NCBI GenBank assembly: GCA_002862545.1 | Contig: PKDJ01000091.1 | Span: 1 to 55,312, forward strand | Direction: 5' to 3' | Length of the DNA: 55,312 bases | DNA from: Pseudomonadota bacterium | Lineage (GTDB): Bacteria; Myxococcota_A; UBA796; GCA-2862545 | Part shown: piece after piece, positions 34,853-45,268 of the stretch | Numbering within the stretch: the stretch's first letter is position 1 | Layout: every line of letters starts with the position of its first letter | Position numbers and translations under genes: made by a program | Notes under the pieces: generated by a model | Seen by the model: the letters and a program-made list of their open reading frames with translations, nothing else | What the model was told of the DNA's origin: nothing | The model's database searches: none

Positions 34853-36055
34853 ATGCCCAGGCTGCGGCCGGCTGCTCGGATCTGCTGTCTCGATCTCGAC
34901 ACCTTCTTCGTGTCGGTCGAGCGACTGCTCGACCCGTCCCTACAGGGGCTTCCTGTGGTGGTCGGGGGACGCACGGGCCAGCGAGGAGTGGTCACGGCCG
35001 CGAGCTACGAGGTTCGTCCGCTCGGTGTGCGCTCCGGCATGCCCATGTCCGAGGCGCGGCGGCTCGCACCCCATGCCGTGTTCCGGCCCACGCGGCACGG
35101 GGTCTACGGGCCCTATGCGAAGCAGGTGCGGGCGGTCTTGGAGCGCTTCTCTCCAGAGGTCCAGACGGCCAGCATCGATGAGTTCTTCTTGGACTTTCGA
35201 GGGTGCGAGCGACTGTACGCGCAGCCCGACGACGTCGACGGCGATCAGGCGATTCGACGGGCGGTCCGCCAGATGCGCCAGGCGATCCAGGACGAGGTCG
35301 GCCTACCGGCGAGTGCAGGCATCGGGGGCACGCGGGTGGTCGCGAAGATGGCGAGTCGCGATGCCAAGCCTGCGGGGGTGTGCATGGTGCCCGTCGGCCA
35401 GGAGCTTCCCTTCGTGTGGGAGCGTCCAGTGCGCGCGCTCCCCGGCATCGGGCCTGCGGGCGAGACCAGGCTGGTCGGCGCCGGCATCCACACGCTCGGG
35501 CAGCTGCTCGAGCTGCCTTCAGGTCCGCTGCGGGCTCGCTTCGGCGACTTGTCCGCGAGCGTTCGTCGACGGTTGCTGAGGCCGGCTCGACTCAGCGCCG
35601 ACCGTCCCGCTTTTCGGGAGCATGATCCTGCGGGTGCCACGCACGGAAGCCTCTCCAACGAGCGCACGTTCGCGCGGAACGTCGCTCGGGGCGAGCGCGT
35701 CGAGGCGCAGCTGCGGGCCCTCGCGCAGCGGGTGTGCTGGCGGGCGCGGCGCCGTGGCATCCGTGCACGAAGTGTGTCTGTGAAGCTCCGGTCTGCTGAT
35801 TTCCACACGATCACCCGTGCCCGCTCGATCACGCCGAGTGCTGACGACCTCGCCATCAGCAGCGCCGTCGTGGAGCTGTTTCGAGCGCACTGGGATCGTC
35901 GACCCGTTCGACTCGTCGGGGTGCAGCTGTCGCGTCTCGTCAGTCCGGAGCCACAGCTCGCGCTCCCGCTCGCCTCCGGGTCCCCGGCGGTGGGGCCGGC
36001 GCTCGATGCGATTCGCGAGCGGTTCGGCTTCGAGGCCATCCGCTTCGGGGCCTAG
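34853..36055 (+). CDS. dinB: Y-family DNA polymerase (Pol IV/DinB-like)
   Basis: ICCLDLDTFFVSVERLLDPSLQGLPVVVGG, AASYEVRPLGVRSGMPMSEARRL, ASIDEFFLDF, SAGIGGTRVVAKMAS, ALPGIGPAGETRL. Confidence 0.92.
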   Translation: MPRLRPAARICCLDLDTFFVSVERLLDPSLQGLPVVVGGRTGQRGVVTAASYEVRPLGVRSGMPMSEARRLAPHAVFRPTRHGVYGPYAKQVRAVLERFSPEVQTASIDEFFLDFRGCERLYAQPDDVDGDQAIRRAVRQMRQAIQDEVGLPASAGIGGTRVVAKMASRDAKPAGVCMVPVGQELPFVWERPVRALPGIGPAGETRLVGAGIHTLGQLLELPSGPLRARFGDLSASVRRRLLRPARLSADRPAFREHDPAGATHGSLSNERTFARNVARGERVEAQLRALAQRVCWRARRRGIRARSVSVKLRSADFHTITRARSITPSADDLAISSAVVELFRAHWDRRPVRLVGVQLSRLVSPEPQLALPLASGSPAVGPALDAIRERFGFEAIRFGA

Positions 36056-36100
36056 CGGGCGGCCGCGGGGATGCTACGTGCCCAGTCCAGGGAGGCAGGC

Positions 36101-37219
36101 ATGCACATCTCGTCGGCATTCGACAGTGGCAACATCGAGGTCCTCGACGCGTCCGATCCGTCGGACGTTCAGCTGGCGATCCGCAAGGACGCGGGCGACG
36201 AGCACATGCAGTGGTTTCACTTCCGGGTGGCGGGAGCGAAGGGCCAGCCCTGCGTCTTTCGGCTGACCAATGCGCACGCAGCGTCCTACCCCAAGGCCTG
36301 GTCGGGCTACCGGGCGGTCTGCACGACCGATCGGCACACGTACCGCCGGGTCGACACCGCCTACGAGGACGGGAGCCTGGTGATCCGCCACACGCCGGAC
36401 GCCGACCTGGCCTGGTACAGCTACTTCGCGCCCTACAGCTTGGAGCGGCACGCCGACCTGCTGGCGCGGTGCCAGGCGAGCCCGCTGGCGAAGGTCGATC
36501 GTCTCGGCACCACGGTGGACGGCCGTGATCTGGACCGGGTGACGGTCGGCACGGGCGAGCGGGTGCTGTGGGTGATCGCGCGCCAGCACCCCGGAGAGTC
36601 CATGGCCGAGTGGTGGATGGAGGGCTTCCTCCAGAGGCTCCTCGATCCGGCCGATGCGCTGGCTCGCTCCCTCCGGTCCAAGGCGACGGTGCACGTCGTG
36701 CCGAACATGAACCCCGATGGCAGCACGCGTGGCCACCTTCGCTGCAACGCAGCGGGGGCGAACCTCAACCGCGAGTGGCACGCGCCCACCGTCGAGCGCA
36801 GCCCGGAGGTCTTCCACGTGCTCGCGGCGATGGACGCGACGGGCTGCGATCTGTGCCTCGACGTCCACGGGGACGAGGAGCTTCCCTACAACTTCATCAG
36901 CGGTGCCGAGGGCATCCCCGGATGGTCCGAGCGACTCGCCGGGCTCGATGCGGCCTTCAGGACGGCCTACATGTCCGCCAACCCTGACTTTCAGAAGGTG
37001 CACGGCTACCCGATCGACAAGCCTGGGCAGGGCAACATGACGATGTGCACGAACCAGATCGCGCAGCGCTTCGACTGTCTCGCGATGACGCTCGAGATGC
37101 CGTTCAAGGACAACGCCGACCACCCCGACCCGCACCACGGCTGGTGCCCCGCACGCTCCAAGCACCTCGGCGCGACGACGATCGACCCGCTCGTGGCCGT
37201 GGTCGACCGCCTGCGCTGA
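36101..37219 (+). CDS. M14-family cytosolic-carboxypeptidase-like metallopeptidase
   Basis: WVIARQHPGESMAEWWMEGFL (HxxE zinc motif), VVPNMNPDGSTRGHLRCNAAGANLNREW, CLDVHGDEELPYNF, MTLEMPFKDN. Confidence 0.88.
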   Translation: MHISSAFDSGNIEVLDASDPSDVQLAIRKDAGDEHMQWFHFRVAGAKGQPCVFRLTNAHAASYPKAWSGYRAVCTTDRHTYRRVDTAYEDGSLVIRHTPDADLAWYSYFAPYSLERHADLLARCQASPLAKVDRLGTTVDGRDLDRVTVGTGERVLWVIARQHPGESMAEWWMEGFLQRLLDPADALARSLRSKATVHVVPNMNPDGSTRGHLRCNAAGANLNREWHAPTVERSPEVFHVLAAMDATGCDLCLDVHGDEELPYNFISGAEGIPGWSERLAGLDAAFRTAYMSANPDFQKVHGYPIDKPGQGNMTMCTNQIAQRFDCLAMTLEMPFKDNADHPDPHHGWCPARSKHLGATTIDPLVAVVDRLR

Positions 37220-38350
37220 TCAGCGTCGATCGCGGACGAGTGCTCCGACGAGCGGCAGCAGGAAGAAGCCCGCCCAGCCGAGGGTGGGCTTGCCGCTGAC
37301 CAGGCCGACCAGCACGCCGACGAGCCCGAGTCCAAGGAGGCCACCGAGGGCGGGCGTGGCACGGGCATCGCCCCGGGCGAGCCACCACGCGGCCAGGATC
37401 CCCAGGACGTGCAGGGGGCTCGAGAGCAGCAGGTGCGAGTTGGCCCAGTACGCCTCGGTGTGGCTGAACACCCAGAGGAAGACGCTCGCGCAGCCAGCGA
37501 GGGTCGCGAGGAGCGCGTGCAGTCCATAGGCGCCACCGGCGAGCGGTCGGGGAGCGCCAGCCACGGCAGCCCCCCACAGGGCGCCGAGCCCGGCGAGGAG
37601 CGGGGCCCGATTCGGAGGACGCGGGAGGGGCTCGGGAAGCTCCGTGGAGAGGATCTCGCACTCGCTGGCGACCAGGGACCGCCCGTCGAGGGTGATGGTC
37701 TGCACGGCGTCGTGCAGCGTGTCCGGAAGGAATGCGGCCTCGTACTGGGACAGCTCTTGGTCGGTCCGTGCAGAGGCACCCCAGGACAGGCCGTACCAGG
37801 CCCAGGGCACGGTGTGGATGTGACGCAGGACCTCGAAGCGCTGGGTCGTTCCACTCGGGCCGCCGAGCTGCTCTGACAGGGCGCCACCCAGGGCCGTGTC
37901 GAGGAGATCCCGTACCTTGGTCGTGCAGTTCTCGGCGTACCAGTGGTAGTCGTAGTGACGGCGGGAATCGTCGTCCATGTAGGCCAGGGTCGAGACCAGG
38001 GTCGCGGCGGCGGCCGGATCGAGCGCCAGGCGCTGTACGTGCAGGCGCCGCTCCTCGCGGCGGTACTTGTCGACCTCGACGCTCCAGGCGCGGGTCTGGA
38101 GCCAGTAGCGCTGCTGACCCAGCACGAAGTCCCGGATGGCATCGGGGCCATAGCCACCGTAGAAGCCGTAGTTGTAGACCGTGTCGATGCCGGACGACGG
38201 GTCCTGGACGTACAGACTGGTGTGGCCGAAGGTCTTGTCGATCATAGCGGCTGGGCCGACCGTGACGAGGTGGACGGTCGGACCATCGGCGCTCAAGGGC
38301 TCGCCGCAGGGCGTGGTGGCGAGTGCGAGTGCTGGAACGAGCAGGAACAT
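37220..38350 (-). CDS. DUF4105-type membrane protein
   Basis: VHLVTVGPAAMIDKTFGHTSLYVQDPSSGIDTVYNYGFY...YHWYAENCTTKVRDLLDTALGG; C-terminal TM helices. Confidence 0.8.
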   Translation of the reverse strand: MFLLVPALALATTPCGEPLSADGPTVHLVTVGPAAMIDKTFGHTSLYVQDPSSGIDTVYNYGFYGGYGPDAIRDFVLGQQRYWLQTRAWSVEVDKYRREERRLHVQRLALDPAAAATLVSTLAYMDDDSRRHYDYHWYAENCTTKVRDLLDTALGGALSEQLGGPSGTTQRFEVLRHIHTVPWAWYGLSWGASARTDQELSQYEAAFLPDTLHDAVQTITLDGRSLVASECEILSTELPEPLPRPPNRAPLLAGLGALWGAAVAGAPRPLAGGAYGLHALLATLAGCASVFLWVFSHTEAYWANSHLLLSSPLHVLGILAAWWLARGDARATPALGGLLGLGLVGVLVGLVSGKPTLGWAGFFLLPLVGALVRDRR

Positions 38351-38403
38351 GGCCGCCGCCTACCTCGCGCGGACGCCCTCGGCACGCGAAGGAGCGGCAG
38401 CGG

Positions 38404-39549
38404 CTACTTGGCCGAGACCTCGAGCGCGAGGGGCTCGAGCGCGAAGAACGCGGGCAGCGCGCCCCGCTGGCCCTGCGTGCGGCTCTGCAGCCAGGCGATC
38501 TTCTCGTCGCGCGTGCGCTCAGGAGCGCCCGGGAGGTCGACGAGGTGGTCGGCGAGGCGACCGTAGTTGCCGCTCATCAGGCACCACCACACCGTCTGGT
38601 TGTTGCCCAGGCCATCGAAGACGATCGCGTCCTGAGCGCCGAACTCGTCCAGGCGGTCCTCGAACCAACCGGGCATCTCGGTCCAGTGGAGGCTCGGCAC
38701 GATGTGGTGGACGATGTGGTAGCCGTCGTTGAAGCACCGCTCGTTGTACCGGGCGTTCACGAGGCAGGTGCTGTTCCGGAAGGCATTGTCGGGGGCCGTC
38801 ACGTCGACGAAGGAGTGCTGCGCCCAGTTGCCGCACATCATGAACCAGCGGATCAGCAGGAACGGCAGGACGAAGACCCACAGCGCCGCCACCGGGTCGA
38901 GGGCGAGCCCGATCAGCGCGAGGCTGTAGAAGGCGAAGTCGGCGAGGAGGATCTGGCGCCGCATCTTGTCGCGCTTTCGGTTGGTCAGGTACCGCACGAC
39001 GTGCGGCAGCCCGACGAAGAAGAATCGGGCCCAGTAGTGCAGGAAGTGCAGGAAGCTGTCGCGACGGTAGGCAATGGTCGCGGACTCGTCGCCCTCGCAG
39101 TTGTTCTCGGGATGGTGCATGCCCATGTGGTGAACGAAGAAGCTTCCAGGTGTGTGGCCGAAGAAGGGCCCCATGCACCAGGTGATCACGCTCTCCAGCA
39201 TGGTGTGCCGTCGCTTGAACAGCGGCCGGTGGCAGGTGGCATGGAGCATCAGGGTGAACGGCCCGAGGAAGAACAGCACCAGACCGAGGTGGACGAAGCC
39301 GAGCCACCACGGGACGGGAAGCAGGAACATCACCAGGGCCGACGGCCACACGAGCAGCGCCATGCGTGAGGCGCGGCGCACGAAGTAGATGTCGCGCTCG
39401 TCGCGGAGGCGGGCCGCGAACCAGCGCTCCAGTGGACCTCGCGGAGCGGGGCCTGCGTCGCGGGGATCGTCGAGAGTCAGGGTGTGGATGGGACCCTCCG
39501 GCGTGGAACGTGTTCCATCTGGACGGTCTTTGTAGCGTCTTAGGCCCAC
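38404..39549 (-). CDS. Fatty acid desaturase family protein
   Basis: His boxes HATCHRP, HHMGMHHPEN, YHIVHHIVPSLHW; TM segments. Start uncertain. Confidence 0.85.
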   Translation of the reverse strand: MGLRRYKDRPDGTRSTPEGPIHTLTLDDPRDAGPAPRGPLERWFAARLRDERDIYFVRRASRMALLVWPSALVMFLLPVPWWLGFVHLGLVLFFLGPFTLMLHATCHRPLFKRRHTMLESVITWCMGPFFGHTPGSFFVHHMGMHHPENNCEGDESATIAYRRDSFLHFLHYWARFFFVGLPHVVRYLTNRKRDKMRRQILLADFAFYSLALIGLALDPVAALWVFVLPFLLIRWFMMCGNWAQHSFVDVTAPDNAFRNSTCLVNARYNERCFNDGYHIVHHIVPSLHWTEMPGWFEDRLDEFGAQDAIVFDGLGNNQTVWWCLMSGNYGRLADHLVDLPGAPERTRDEKIAWLQSRTQGQRGALPAFFALEPLALEVSAK

Positions 39550-39634
39550 TCTTGCGTGCGTGTTTGCGCGGGCAGTCCGACAGGCCCGGTGAATCCACCG
39601 GTCTCACTCCCAGTGATGAGACCGCAGGTCCGCC

Positions 39635-40891
39635 GTGAGAGCCCTGACGTGGGGCCTCGACGGGTCTCGAGGGGTTCCAGGGAGAGCCGTCCACCAGCAG
39701 CACACGCTATGGAGCGGCGTGCCCACTCCACTCCACGAGCCCACCCTCGCCGAGGACGGCGTCCTTCGGCCGACCCACCTGCTGGTCGACCGTGGTCGCC
39801 TGGCCGACAACCTGCGTGCGATCGCTCGGCACGTGGCGCCGGCGAAGGTGATGCCGGTGCTCAAGGCCAATGCCTACGGACATGGACTGGTGCCCGTGGC
39901 CCAGCTGTACGAGGAGATCGGCGCGCCGTATCTGGCCGTGGCCTACCTCGAGGAGGGCATGCGGCTCCGGCGAGCTGGCATCCGCACTCCGATCCTGGTG
40001 CTCGGGGGCATCCTCGGCAGTCAGCTGCCTCTGTTCATCGAGCACGACCTCACGATCACCGCCTCCAGCGTCGACAAGCTGGAGGCGATCGAGGAGATCG
40101 CGCGAGAGGCAGGGCGACGCGCGCGGGTCCACCTGAAGATCGACACGGGCATGGAGCGCATCGGGGTTCACTGGTACAGCGCCGACGCCTTGCTGGAGCG
40201 TGCGCTGCGGTGCACGCACACCCACGTCGAGGGGATCTTCAGCCACTTCGCCAACAGCGACGCACCCGATCTGACCCACGCCCGCCTTCAGCTGGAGCGC
40301 TTCGAGGAGGTGCTGGAGACGTGGGCACGTCGGGGGCCGCCGGTGCTCCGGCACATCGCGAACTCCGGTGCCGTCGAGGCGCTGCCCGAGTCGTGGCTCG
40401 ATCTGGTGCGACCAGGCATCCTCGCCTACGGTGTGCATCCCTCGCGGGACGTGCCGCGGCAGGTACCGGTGCGTCCGGCGCTCACCTGGGTGAGCCGGGT
40501 GGTCTACTTCAAGGTCGTGAAGCCAGGAAATCCAGTGAGCTACGGCTCGACCTGGGCTCCGGAGGAGCTCACGAGGCTGGTCACGGTGCCGGTCGGCTAC
40601 GGCGACGGGTACGCGCGGCGGATGTCGGGCCGGGCCGAGGTCGTGCTCCACGGACGGCGTTATCCGGTGGTCGGTCGCATCTGCATGGACCAGGTGATGG
40701 TCGACATCGGCTGGGACTCCGCCTACAACGCGGACGAGGTGGTGCTCTTGGGTGAGCGCGACGGCTCCGCGGTGACGGCCGAGGAGCTCGCGGAGTGGGC
40801 GGGGACCATCCCCTACGAGATTCTCACTGGAATCAACACCCGCGTACCGCGGGTCTACGTCGGCGAAGTGGGCCCTGAGCGGCTACCCTGA
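39635..40891 (+). CDS. alr: Alanine racemase
   Basis: VMPVLKANAYGHGLVPVAQ, HLKIDTGMERIGVHW, FSHFANSDAPD, VPVGYGDGYARRMSG, GRICMDQVMVDIG. Start uncertain. Confidence 0.94.
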   Translation: MRALTWGLDGSRGVPGRAVHQQHTLWSGVPTPLHEPTLAEDGVLRPTHLLVDRGRLADNLRAIARHVAPAKVMPVLKANAYGHGLVPVAQLYEEIGAPYLAVAYLEEGMRLRRAGIRTPILVLGGILGSQLPLFIEHDLTITASSVDKLEAIEEIAREAGRRARVHLKIDTGMERIGVHWYSADALLERALRCTHTHVEGIFSHFANSDAPDLTHARLQLERFEEVLETWARRGPPVLRHIANSGAVEALPESWLDLVRPGILAYGVHPSRDVPRQVPVRPALTWVSRVVYFKVVKPGNPVSYGSTWAPEELTRLVTVPVGYGDGYARRMSGRAEVVLHGRRYPVVGRICMDQVMVDIGWDSAYNADEVVLLGERDGSAVTAEELAEWAGTIPYEILTGINTRVPRVYVGEVGPERLP

Positions 40892-40913
40892 CCCGCATCG
40901 AGATGGAGGAAAC

Positions 40914-41885
40914 ATGACGCGCATCCTGGCGCTGAGTCTGCTGGTTGCCTGTGGGGGCGACAAAGACGGCGATTCGGCTGACGAATCCTGCCCCAACAAC
41001 ATCCTGGCTGCCTGGCCCGACGATGGTGACGCGGCAGCCTACGCCCGCACGCGCGTCGACTACCACCTGGCTGTGCCCGACGCGGGGATGAGCCTGGCTG
41101 TGACCGACAGCAGCGGAGCGGAGGTCGCGGGCACCTGGACGCCCGAGGGCACCTACTACTGGTGGCAGGCCGACGGAGCCCTGACCGCGGGAGAGACCTA
41201 CACCGCCACCCTCGACTGGCAGTGTGGTCAGGACGTTCGCACCTTCACCGTCCGCAGCGACCTTGGTGCGGAGACCGACGCCGCTGCCCTGGCCGGCCGC
41301 ACCTGGGCCCTCGACCTCCGGACTGCTCGCGGCGTTCATCCGCTCGGCATCGACGAGGTCCTGCAGGAGCTCATCCAGTTCGACCTGCTCGTGGGTGTGT
41401 CTGCCAGTGACGGCGTCACGCTGGAGTGGATGGCGGCCGTGGCCGACGAGTCCGGTGCGCAGGATGCCTGTACGCCGAGCATCGACATCCCGGCCTCCGA
41501 CCTCGCCGGCAATCCCGACGTGGCGGTCACCTCGGATCTGCTCCCGATCGAGGTGAGCGGCTCGACCCTCGAGATCGCGGGCATGCTGCTCACCGGCACG
41601 TTCACGGCCGACGGCAGCACGATGGAGGGTGTGACCATCGGCGGCAACGTCGACACCCGCCCGCTGGCCGGTGTGCTCACCGAGGAAGACGACGGCGATC
41701 CGAACGCGGTCTGTGAGCTGTTCGGCAACAACTTCAACATCCGGTGCACTGACTGTCCGGATGGCTCGGGTACGTACTGCATCGACCTGGTGCTCGACAC
41801 CATCAGCGCGCCCGAGACCGGTGCCGCCCTGGCGGTGATCAGCGACGAGGACGTGGCTGGCAACGCGGACTGCGCCACCGAGTAG
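40914..41885 (+). CDS. Hypothetical lipoprotein
   Basis: MTRILALSLLVACGGDKDGDSADESC lipobox; beta-rich secreted protein. Confidence 0.65.
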   Translation: MTRILALSLLVACGGDKDGDSADESCPNNILAAWPDDGDAAAYARTRVDYHLAVPDAGMSLAVTDSSGAEVAGTWTPEGTYYWWQADGALTAGETYTATLDWQCGQDVRTFTVRSDLGAETDAAALAGRTWALDLRTARGVHPLGIDEVLQELIQFDLLVGVSASDGVTLEWMAAVADESGAQDACTPSIDIPASDLAGNPDVAVTSDLLPIEVSGSTLEIAGMLLTGTFTADGSTMEGVTIGGNVDTRPLAGVLTEEDDGDPNAVCELFGNNFNIRCTDCPDGSGTYCIDLVLDTISAPETGAALAVISDEDVAGNADCATE

Positions 41886-41949
41886 GCTCGCCCCGTGCGG
41901 CGTGGGCTCGCGGATGGGCTCACGTCGACGGGATGCGCTAGCTGGGTGC

Positions 41950-42372
41950 ATGCGGACCTTCGGCCGCCCGACACCGGGCCTCAGCTACCGGGATCGTCCC
42001 GGCGCCTACGGGATCTGCCTCGCGGCGGGTCGCGTGGCCGTCTGCCAGACCCCCACCGATCTGTGGCTGCCCGGTGGCGGCATCGATCCGGGAGAGTCGC
42101 CGGAGCAGGCCCTGGAGCGGGAGCTCCGCGAGGAGCTGGGTCGCACCGGTGTGCGCCTGTCGTGGCTCGGACAGGCCGCACAGTACGTCGACCACCCCGA
42201 GGACGGCCCCATCCGCTGTGTCGGCTGGTTCTGGCGTCTGTCGCTCGGGCCGGTCGTCTGTGCGCCCGTCGAGGACGATCACACGCTGAGGTTCTTTGCC
42301 CCCGAGGTGGCCGTCCGGCGACTGACCCGGCCCTACCAGCGCTTCATGGTCCGACGCGCCCTTCGGGCTTGA
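41950..42372 (+). CDS. NUDIX hydrolase
   Basis: Nudix box: GGGIDPGESPEQALERELREELG. Confidence 0.9.
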   Translation: MRTFGRPTPGLSYRDRPGAYGICLAAGRVAVCQTPTDLWLPGGGIDPGESPEQALERELREELGRTGVRLSWLGQAAQYVDHPEDGPIRCVGWFWRLSLGPVVCAPVEDDHTLRFFAPEVAVRRLTRPYQRFMVRRALRA

Positions 42373-42406
42373 GCGGGGTACCCTCCTGCCGATCCGCGGA
42401 GTACCG

Positions 42407-43951
42407 ATGGATGCCGAGCAGGCCTACGACGCCGTTCCCTACAGCAGCAAGCCCTTCGCCGAGTCCCACCCGGATCGGCTGTACCTGATCGGGCGCTTGC
42501 TCGGCCTCGAGCCGCCACCGGTCCAGACGGCGCGGGTCTTGGAGCTGGGCTGTGCCTCGGGCGGCAACCTGCTCCCCATCGCGCTCCGCCTGCCCGACAC
42601 GCAGTGCGTGGGGATCGACATCTCGGGGGTCCAGGTCCGGCAGGGACAGTCCTTGATCGACAGCCTCGGCGTGACCAACTGCACGCTGCTGCACGCCGAT
42701 CTGGCCGACACCGAGGCACTCGGCGACCTCGGGACGTTCGACTACGTCATCGCCCACGGCCTGTGGTCCTGGGTACCGTCCGAGGTTCAAGACGCGATCT
42801 TGGAGCGCCTCCGTCGCTCGCTGGCGCCGCATGGTCTGGCCTATGTCTCCTACAACACCTACCCGGGCTGGTTCCGGCGGGGCATGGTGCGCGAGATGTG
42901 TCGCTGGCACGTCCGCGACCTCGAAGATGACGCCGAGCGGGTGGAGCAAGCGCGCACCCTCGTCGCCTTCCTGCTGTCGGCCCTGGAGGACGACACCGGG
43001 AACCACGCAGAGGCGATTCGAGAGGAGGCGAAGCTCCTCCAGCAGACCGACGCGACCTACCTGACTCACGGCCTGCTCGCGCCGATCAACGAGCCGTGCT
43101 GGTTTCACGAGATGGCGGCGCGCGTGCGCTCGGCCAACCTGACGATCGTCGGAGACGCCTCGCTGCCTGTGCTCCAGCACGAGGACCTGTCGCGGGAAGC
43201 GCGGCTCGCGCTCGCGAAGATTCCGGCGGGCTCGGACCGTCACGAGCAGCTCTCCGATCTACTCGGGAACCGCACCTTCCGGCGCTCGATCATCATGCAT
43301 GCAGGTGCGGAGCCCCAGCGTCCGCTGCGCTGGTCACCCGTCGCCGACATGCACGTCTCCACCCTCTCCCGTGAGGTGCCGGATGCGGCCGTGCCCACGT
43401 TTCTGCTGCATGGCGGCGGCTCCTTCAGCATCCAGCACCCGCTGATCAGCGCAGCGATGCGTCACCTGGCGAGCACGCGGCCTCGCTCGGTACCCTTCGG
43501 GGAGCTGCTGGCGCGCGCTGCCAGCATGGCGGGAGAGACCCCGGGCCCAGAGAATGCTGCCTTCCTCGCCCAGTCCCTGCTGACCATGATGAGCCGCAAC
43601 GCCGTGGCCATCGTCCCTCGGGATCTTGGCATCGCCTCGCCGGCCGGTGAGCGTCCCGTGGCCTGTCCGCTGATCCGGGAGCGCGCGCGGCGAGGACTCA
43701 ATGTGCCCAGCCTGCGGCACAAGAACTACACGCTCCGGTCCATGGATCGGCACCTGGTGCAGCTGTTGGACGGAACGGCCGACCTCGAGACCCTGCTGGA
43801 GCGCCTGGAGTCGCTGAGGGTCGAGGGAATGCTCACGGTCGAGGGGGCGACCGGTGAGCTGGATGATCCGGCAGCCTTCCGGCAGGCCTGCCTCGAGGGC
43901 CTGCCCGAGTGGCTCGACGGCATGGCCCGCGCGGGGTTCCTCGTCGGCTGA
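42407..43951 (+). CDS. Class I SAM methyltransferase with methyltransferase regulatory domain
   Basis: ARVLELGCASGGNLLPIALRLPDTQCVGIDISGVQV; YVIAHGLWSWVPSEV; C-terminal extension typical of MethyTransf_Reg proteins. Confidence 0.85.
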   Translation: MDAEQAYDAVPYSSKPFAESHPDRLYLIGRLLGLEPPPVQTARVLELGCASGGNLLPIALRLPDTQCVGIDISGVQVRQGQSLIDSLGVTNCTLLHADLADTEALGDLGTFDYVIAHGLWSWVPSEVQDAILERLRRSLAPHGLAYVSYNTYPGWFRRGMVREMCRWHVRDLEDDAERVEQARTLVAFLLSALEDDTGNHAEAIREEAKLLQQTDATYLTHGLLAPINEPCWFHEMAARVRSANLTIVGDASLPVLQHEDLSREARLALAKIPAGSDRHEQLSDLLGNRTFRRSIIMHAGAEPQRPLRWSPVADMHVSTLSREVPDAAVPTFLLHGGGSFSIQHPLISAAMRHLASTRPRSVPFGELLARAASMAGETPGPENAAFLAQSLLTMMSRNAVAIVPRDLGIASPAGERPVACPLIRERARRGLNVPSLRHKNYTLRSMDRHLVQLLDGTADLETLLERLESLRVEGMLTVEGATGELDDPAAFRQACLEGLPEWLDGMARAGFLVG

Positions 43952-43961
43952 GGCGCCGAGG

Positions 43962-45266
43962 TCAGCCGAAGACGACCCAGAGTACGACGAGCAGGAGGCT
44001 CACGCCCGATGCCGTCAGGACCAGGCCGCCCAGGGCACACCCCGACGAGAGCATGAGGGTGGACATCGCCGGCGCGAGGCGGCTGTCGGACTCCTGTACG
44101 GGAGGCAGTGGGCTCGGAGCGGGGGGAACGGTCGGGGGCTCGGCCTGTGGTGGCTCGACGGAGCCCTGCTCGAGGTGAGCCGCGAGGCTCAGTGGGCTGC
44201 GGGCGACGACGCCGAGGTCGAGGGTCGACTTCGCAGTGCGCAGCACCGTGGGCTCATCGTCGCCGGCGACGGTGATCGGCGTGGGCTCGAGCGGGTCCTC
44301 CACCACGGTGCGACCCGTGAGCGCGCCGCTCACCACCGTGGGCTCGCTGACCGGCCACTGGCGAGCCCAGGAGCGCAGAGAGGGACCCTCCAGCGCGTCG
44401 AGGAGTTCGTCGCAGCGCTCGGCAAACTCGGAGGCGGTTGGTCGGTCGTCGGGCTGGTGGGCCAGGCAGCGGCGGCAAAGTGCTACGAGCGTCGCCGGCT
44501 GGCCCTCGAGCAGAGCGATCCGGGCCTCTTGCCACGCGGCCCAGGTGTCAGCCGACAGGGCGAGCTGCGTGAGTCGGCGGACGTCAGCTTGGTCGAGGTA
44601 GCGCTGCTGCGCGAGGCCCTCGAAGAGCAGGCAGCCGAGACCGAAGACGTCGGCGGCGTGGGTGGCTTCGGGTTCGAAGAACCGCTCGGGGGCCATGTAC
44701 CGCACGCTGCCCACCACCAGGTCGCTGGCGGTGTCCGCCTCACGCTCGTCGCTCACGAAGTGGGCGATGCCGAAGTCGAGCAGCCGCACGTCACCGTGGC
44801 GTCCGATGCGGACGTTGCTGGGCTTGAGATCGCGATGGACGATGCGCAGCGGCCGCCCGTCCGGGCCCTCGGCCTCCCAGGCCGCGCTCAGGCCAGCGGC
44901 GACCTGCGACAGCACGTCGACCAGCGCCCTCGTGGAGAGCGGCGGGCTCGCGGCGAGACAGGTGTCCAGATCGGCGCCGTCGACGTGCTCGGTGACGAGG
45001 GCAAGCTGCCCGTCGAGGTGCGCGATGTCGAAGACCTTGAGGATGCTGGGGTGGTTGAGCTGGGCCAGCAGGCGTCCCTCGTCGCGCAGCCTGCGCACCG
45101 CATCCGAGCCAGCTTGGAGCTCCGCCCGCAGCACCTTCACGGCGACGGTGTTGTCGAGCCCGCCGCCCGAGCGCATCGTCGCGCGGTACACCTCACCGAA
45201 GCCACCTTGACCCAGGCACTTGGCGAAGCTGAAGGTACGTCGTGGGGAGGGCTCCAGCATGGACAC
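43962..45266 (-). CDS. Eukaryotic-like Ser/Thr protein kinase with C-terminal TM helix
   Basis: LGQGGFGEVYRATMRSGG, VAVKVLR, IVHRDLKPSNVRIGRHGDVRLLDFGIAHF, MAPERFFEPEATHAADVFGLGCLLFEGL. Confidence 0.93.
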   Translation of the reverse strand: MSMLEPSPRRTFSFAKCLGQGGFGEVYRATMRSGGGLDNTVAVKVLRAELQAGSDAVRRLRDEGRLLAQLNHPSILKVFDIAHLDGQLALVTEHVDGADLDTCLAASPPLSTRALVDVLSQVAAGLSAAWEAEGPDGRPLRIVHRDLKPSNVRIGRHGDVRLLDFGIAHFVSDEREADTASDLVVGSVRYMAPERFFEPEATHAADVFGLGCLLFEGLAQQRYLDQADVRRLTQLALSADTWAAWQEARIALLEGQPATLVALCRRCLAHQPDDRPTASEFAERCDELLDALEGPSLRSWARQWPVSEPTVVSGALTGRTVVEDPLEPTPITVAGDDEPTVLRTAKSTLDLGVVARSPLSLAAHLEQGSVEPPQAEPPTVPPAPSPLPPVQESDSRLAPAMSTLMLSSGCALGGLVLTASGVSLLLVVLWVVFG

Positions 45267-45268
45267 AG

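Noticed and set aside
39505-39519. TGGAACGTGTTCCA near the desaturase start as a third parS
   Set aside because: Half-sites are in the opposite arrangement (everted) and the CACGTG core is missing; only 12 of 14 positions are dyad-symmetric.
39707-40651. Minus-strand ORF opposite alanine racemase
   Set aside because: Shadow ORF of a clear housekeeping gene; no domain signal.
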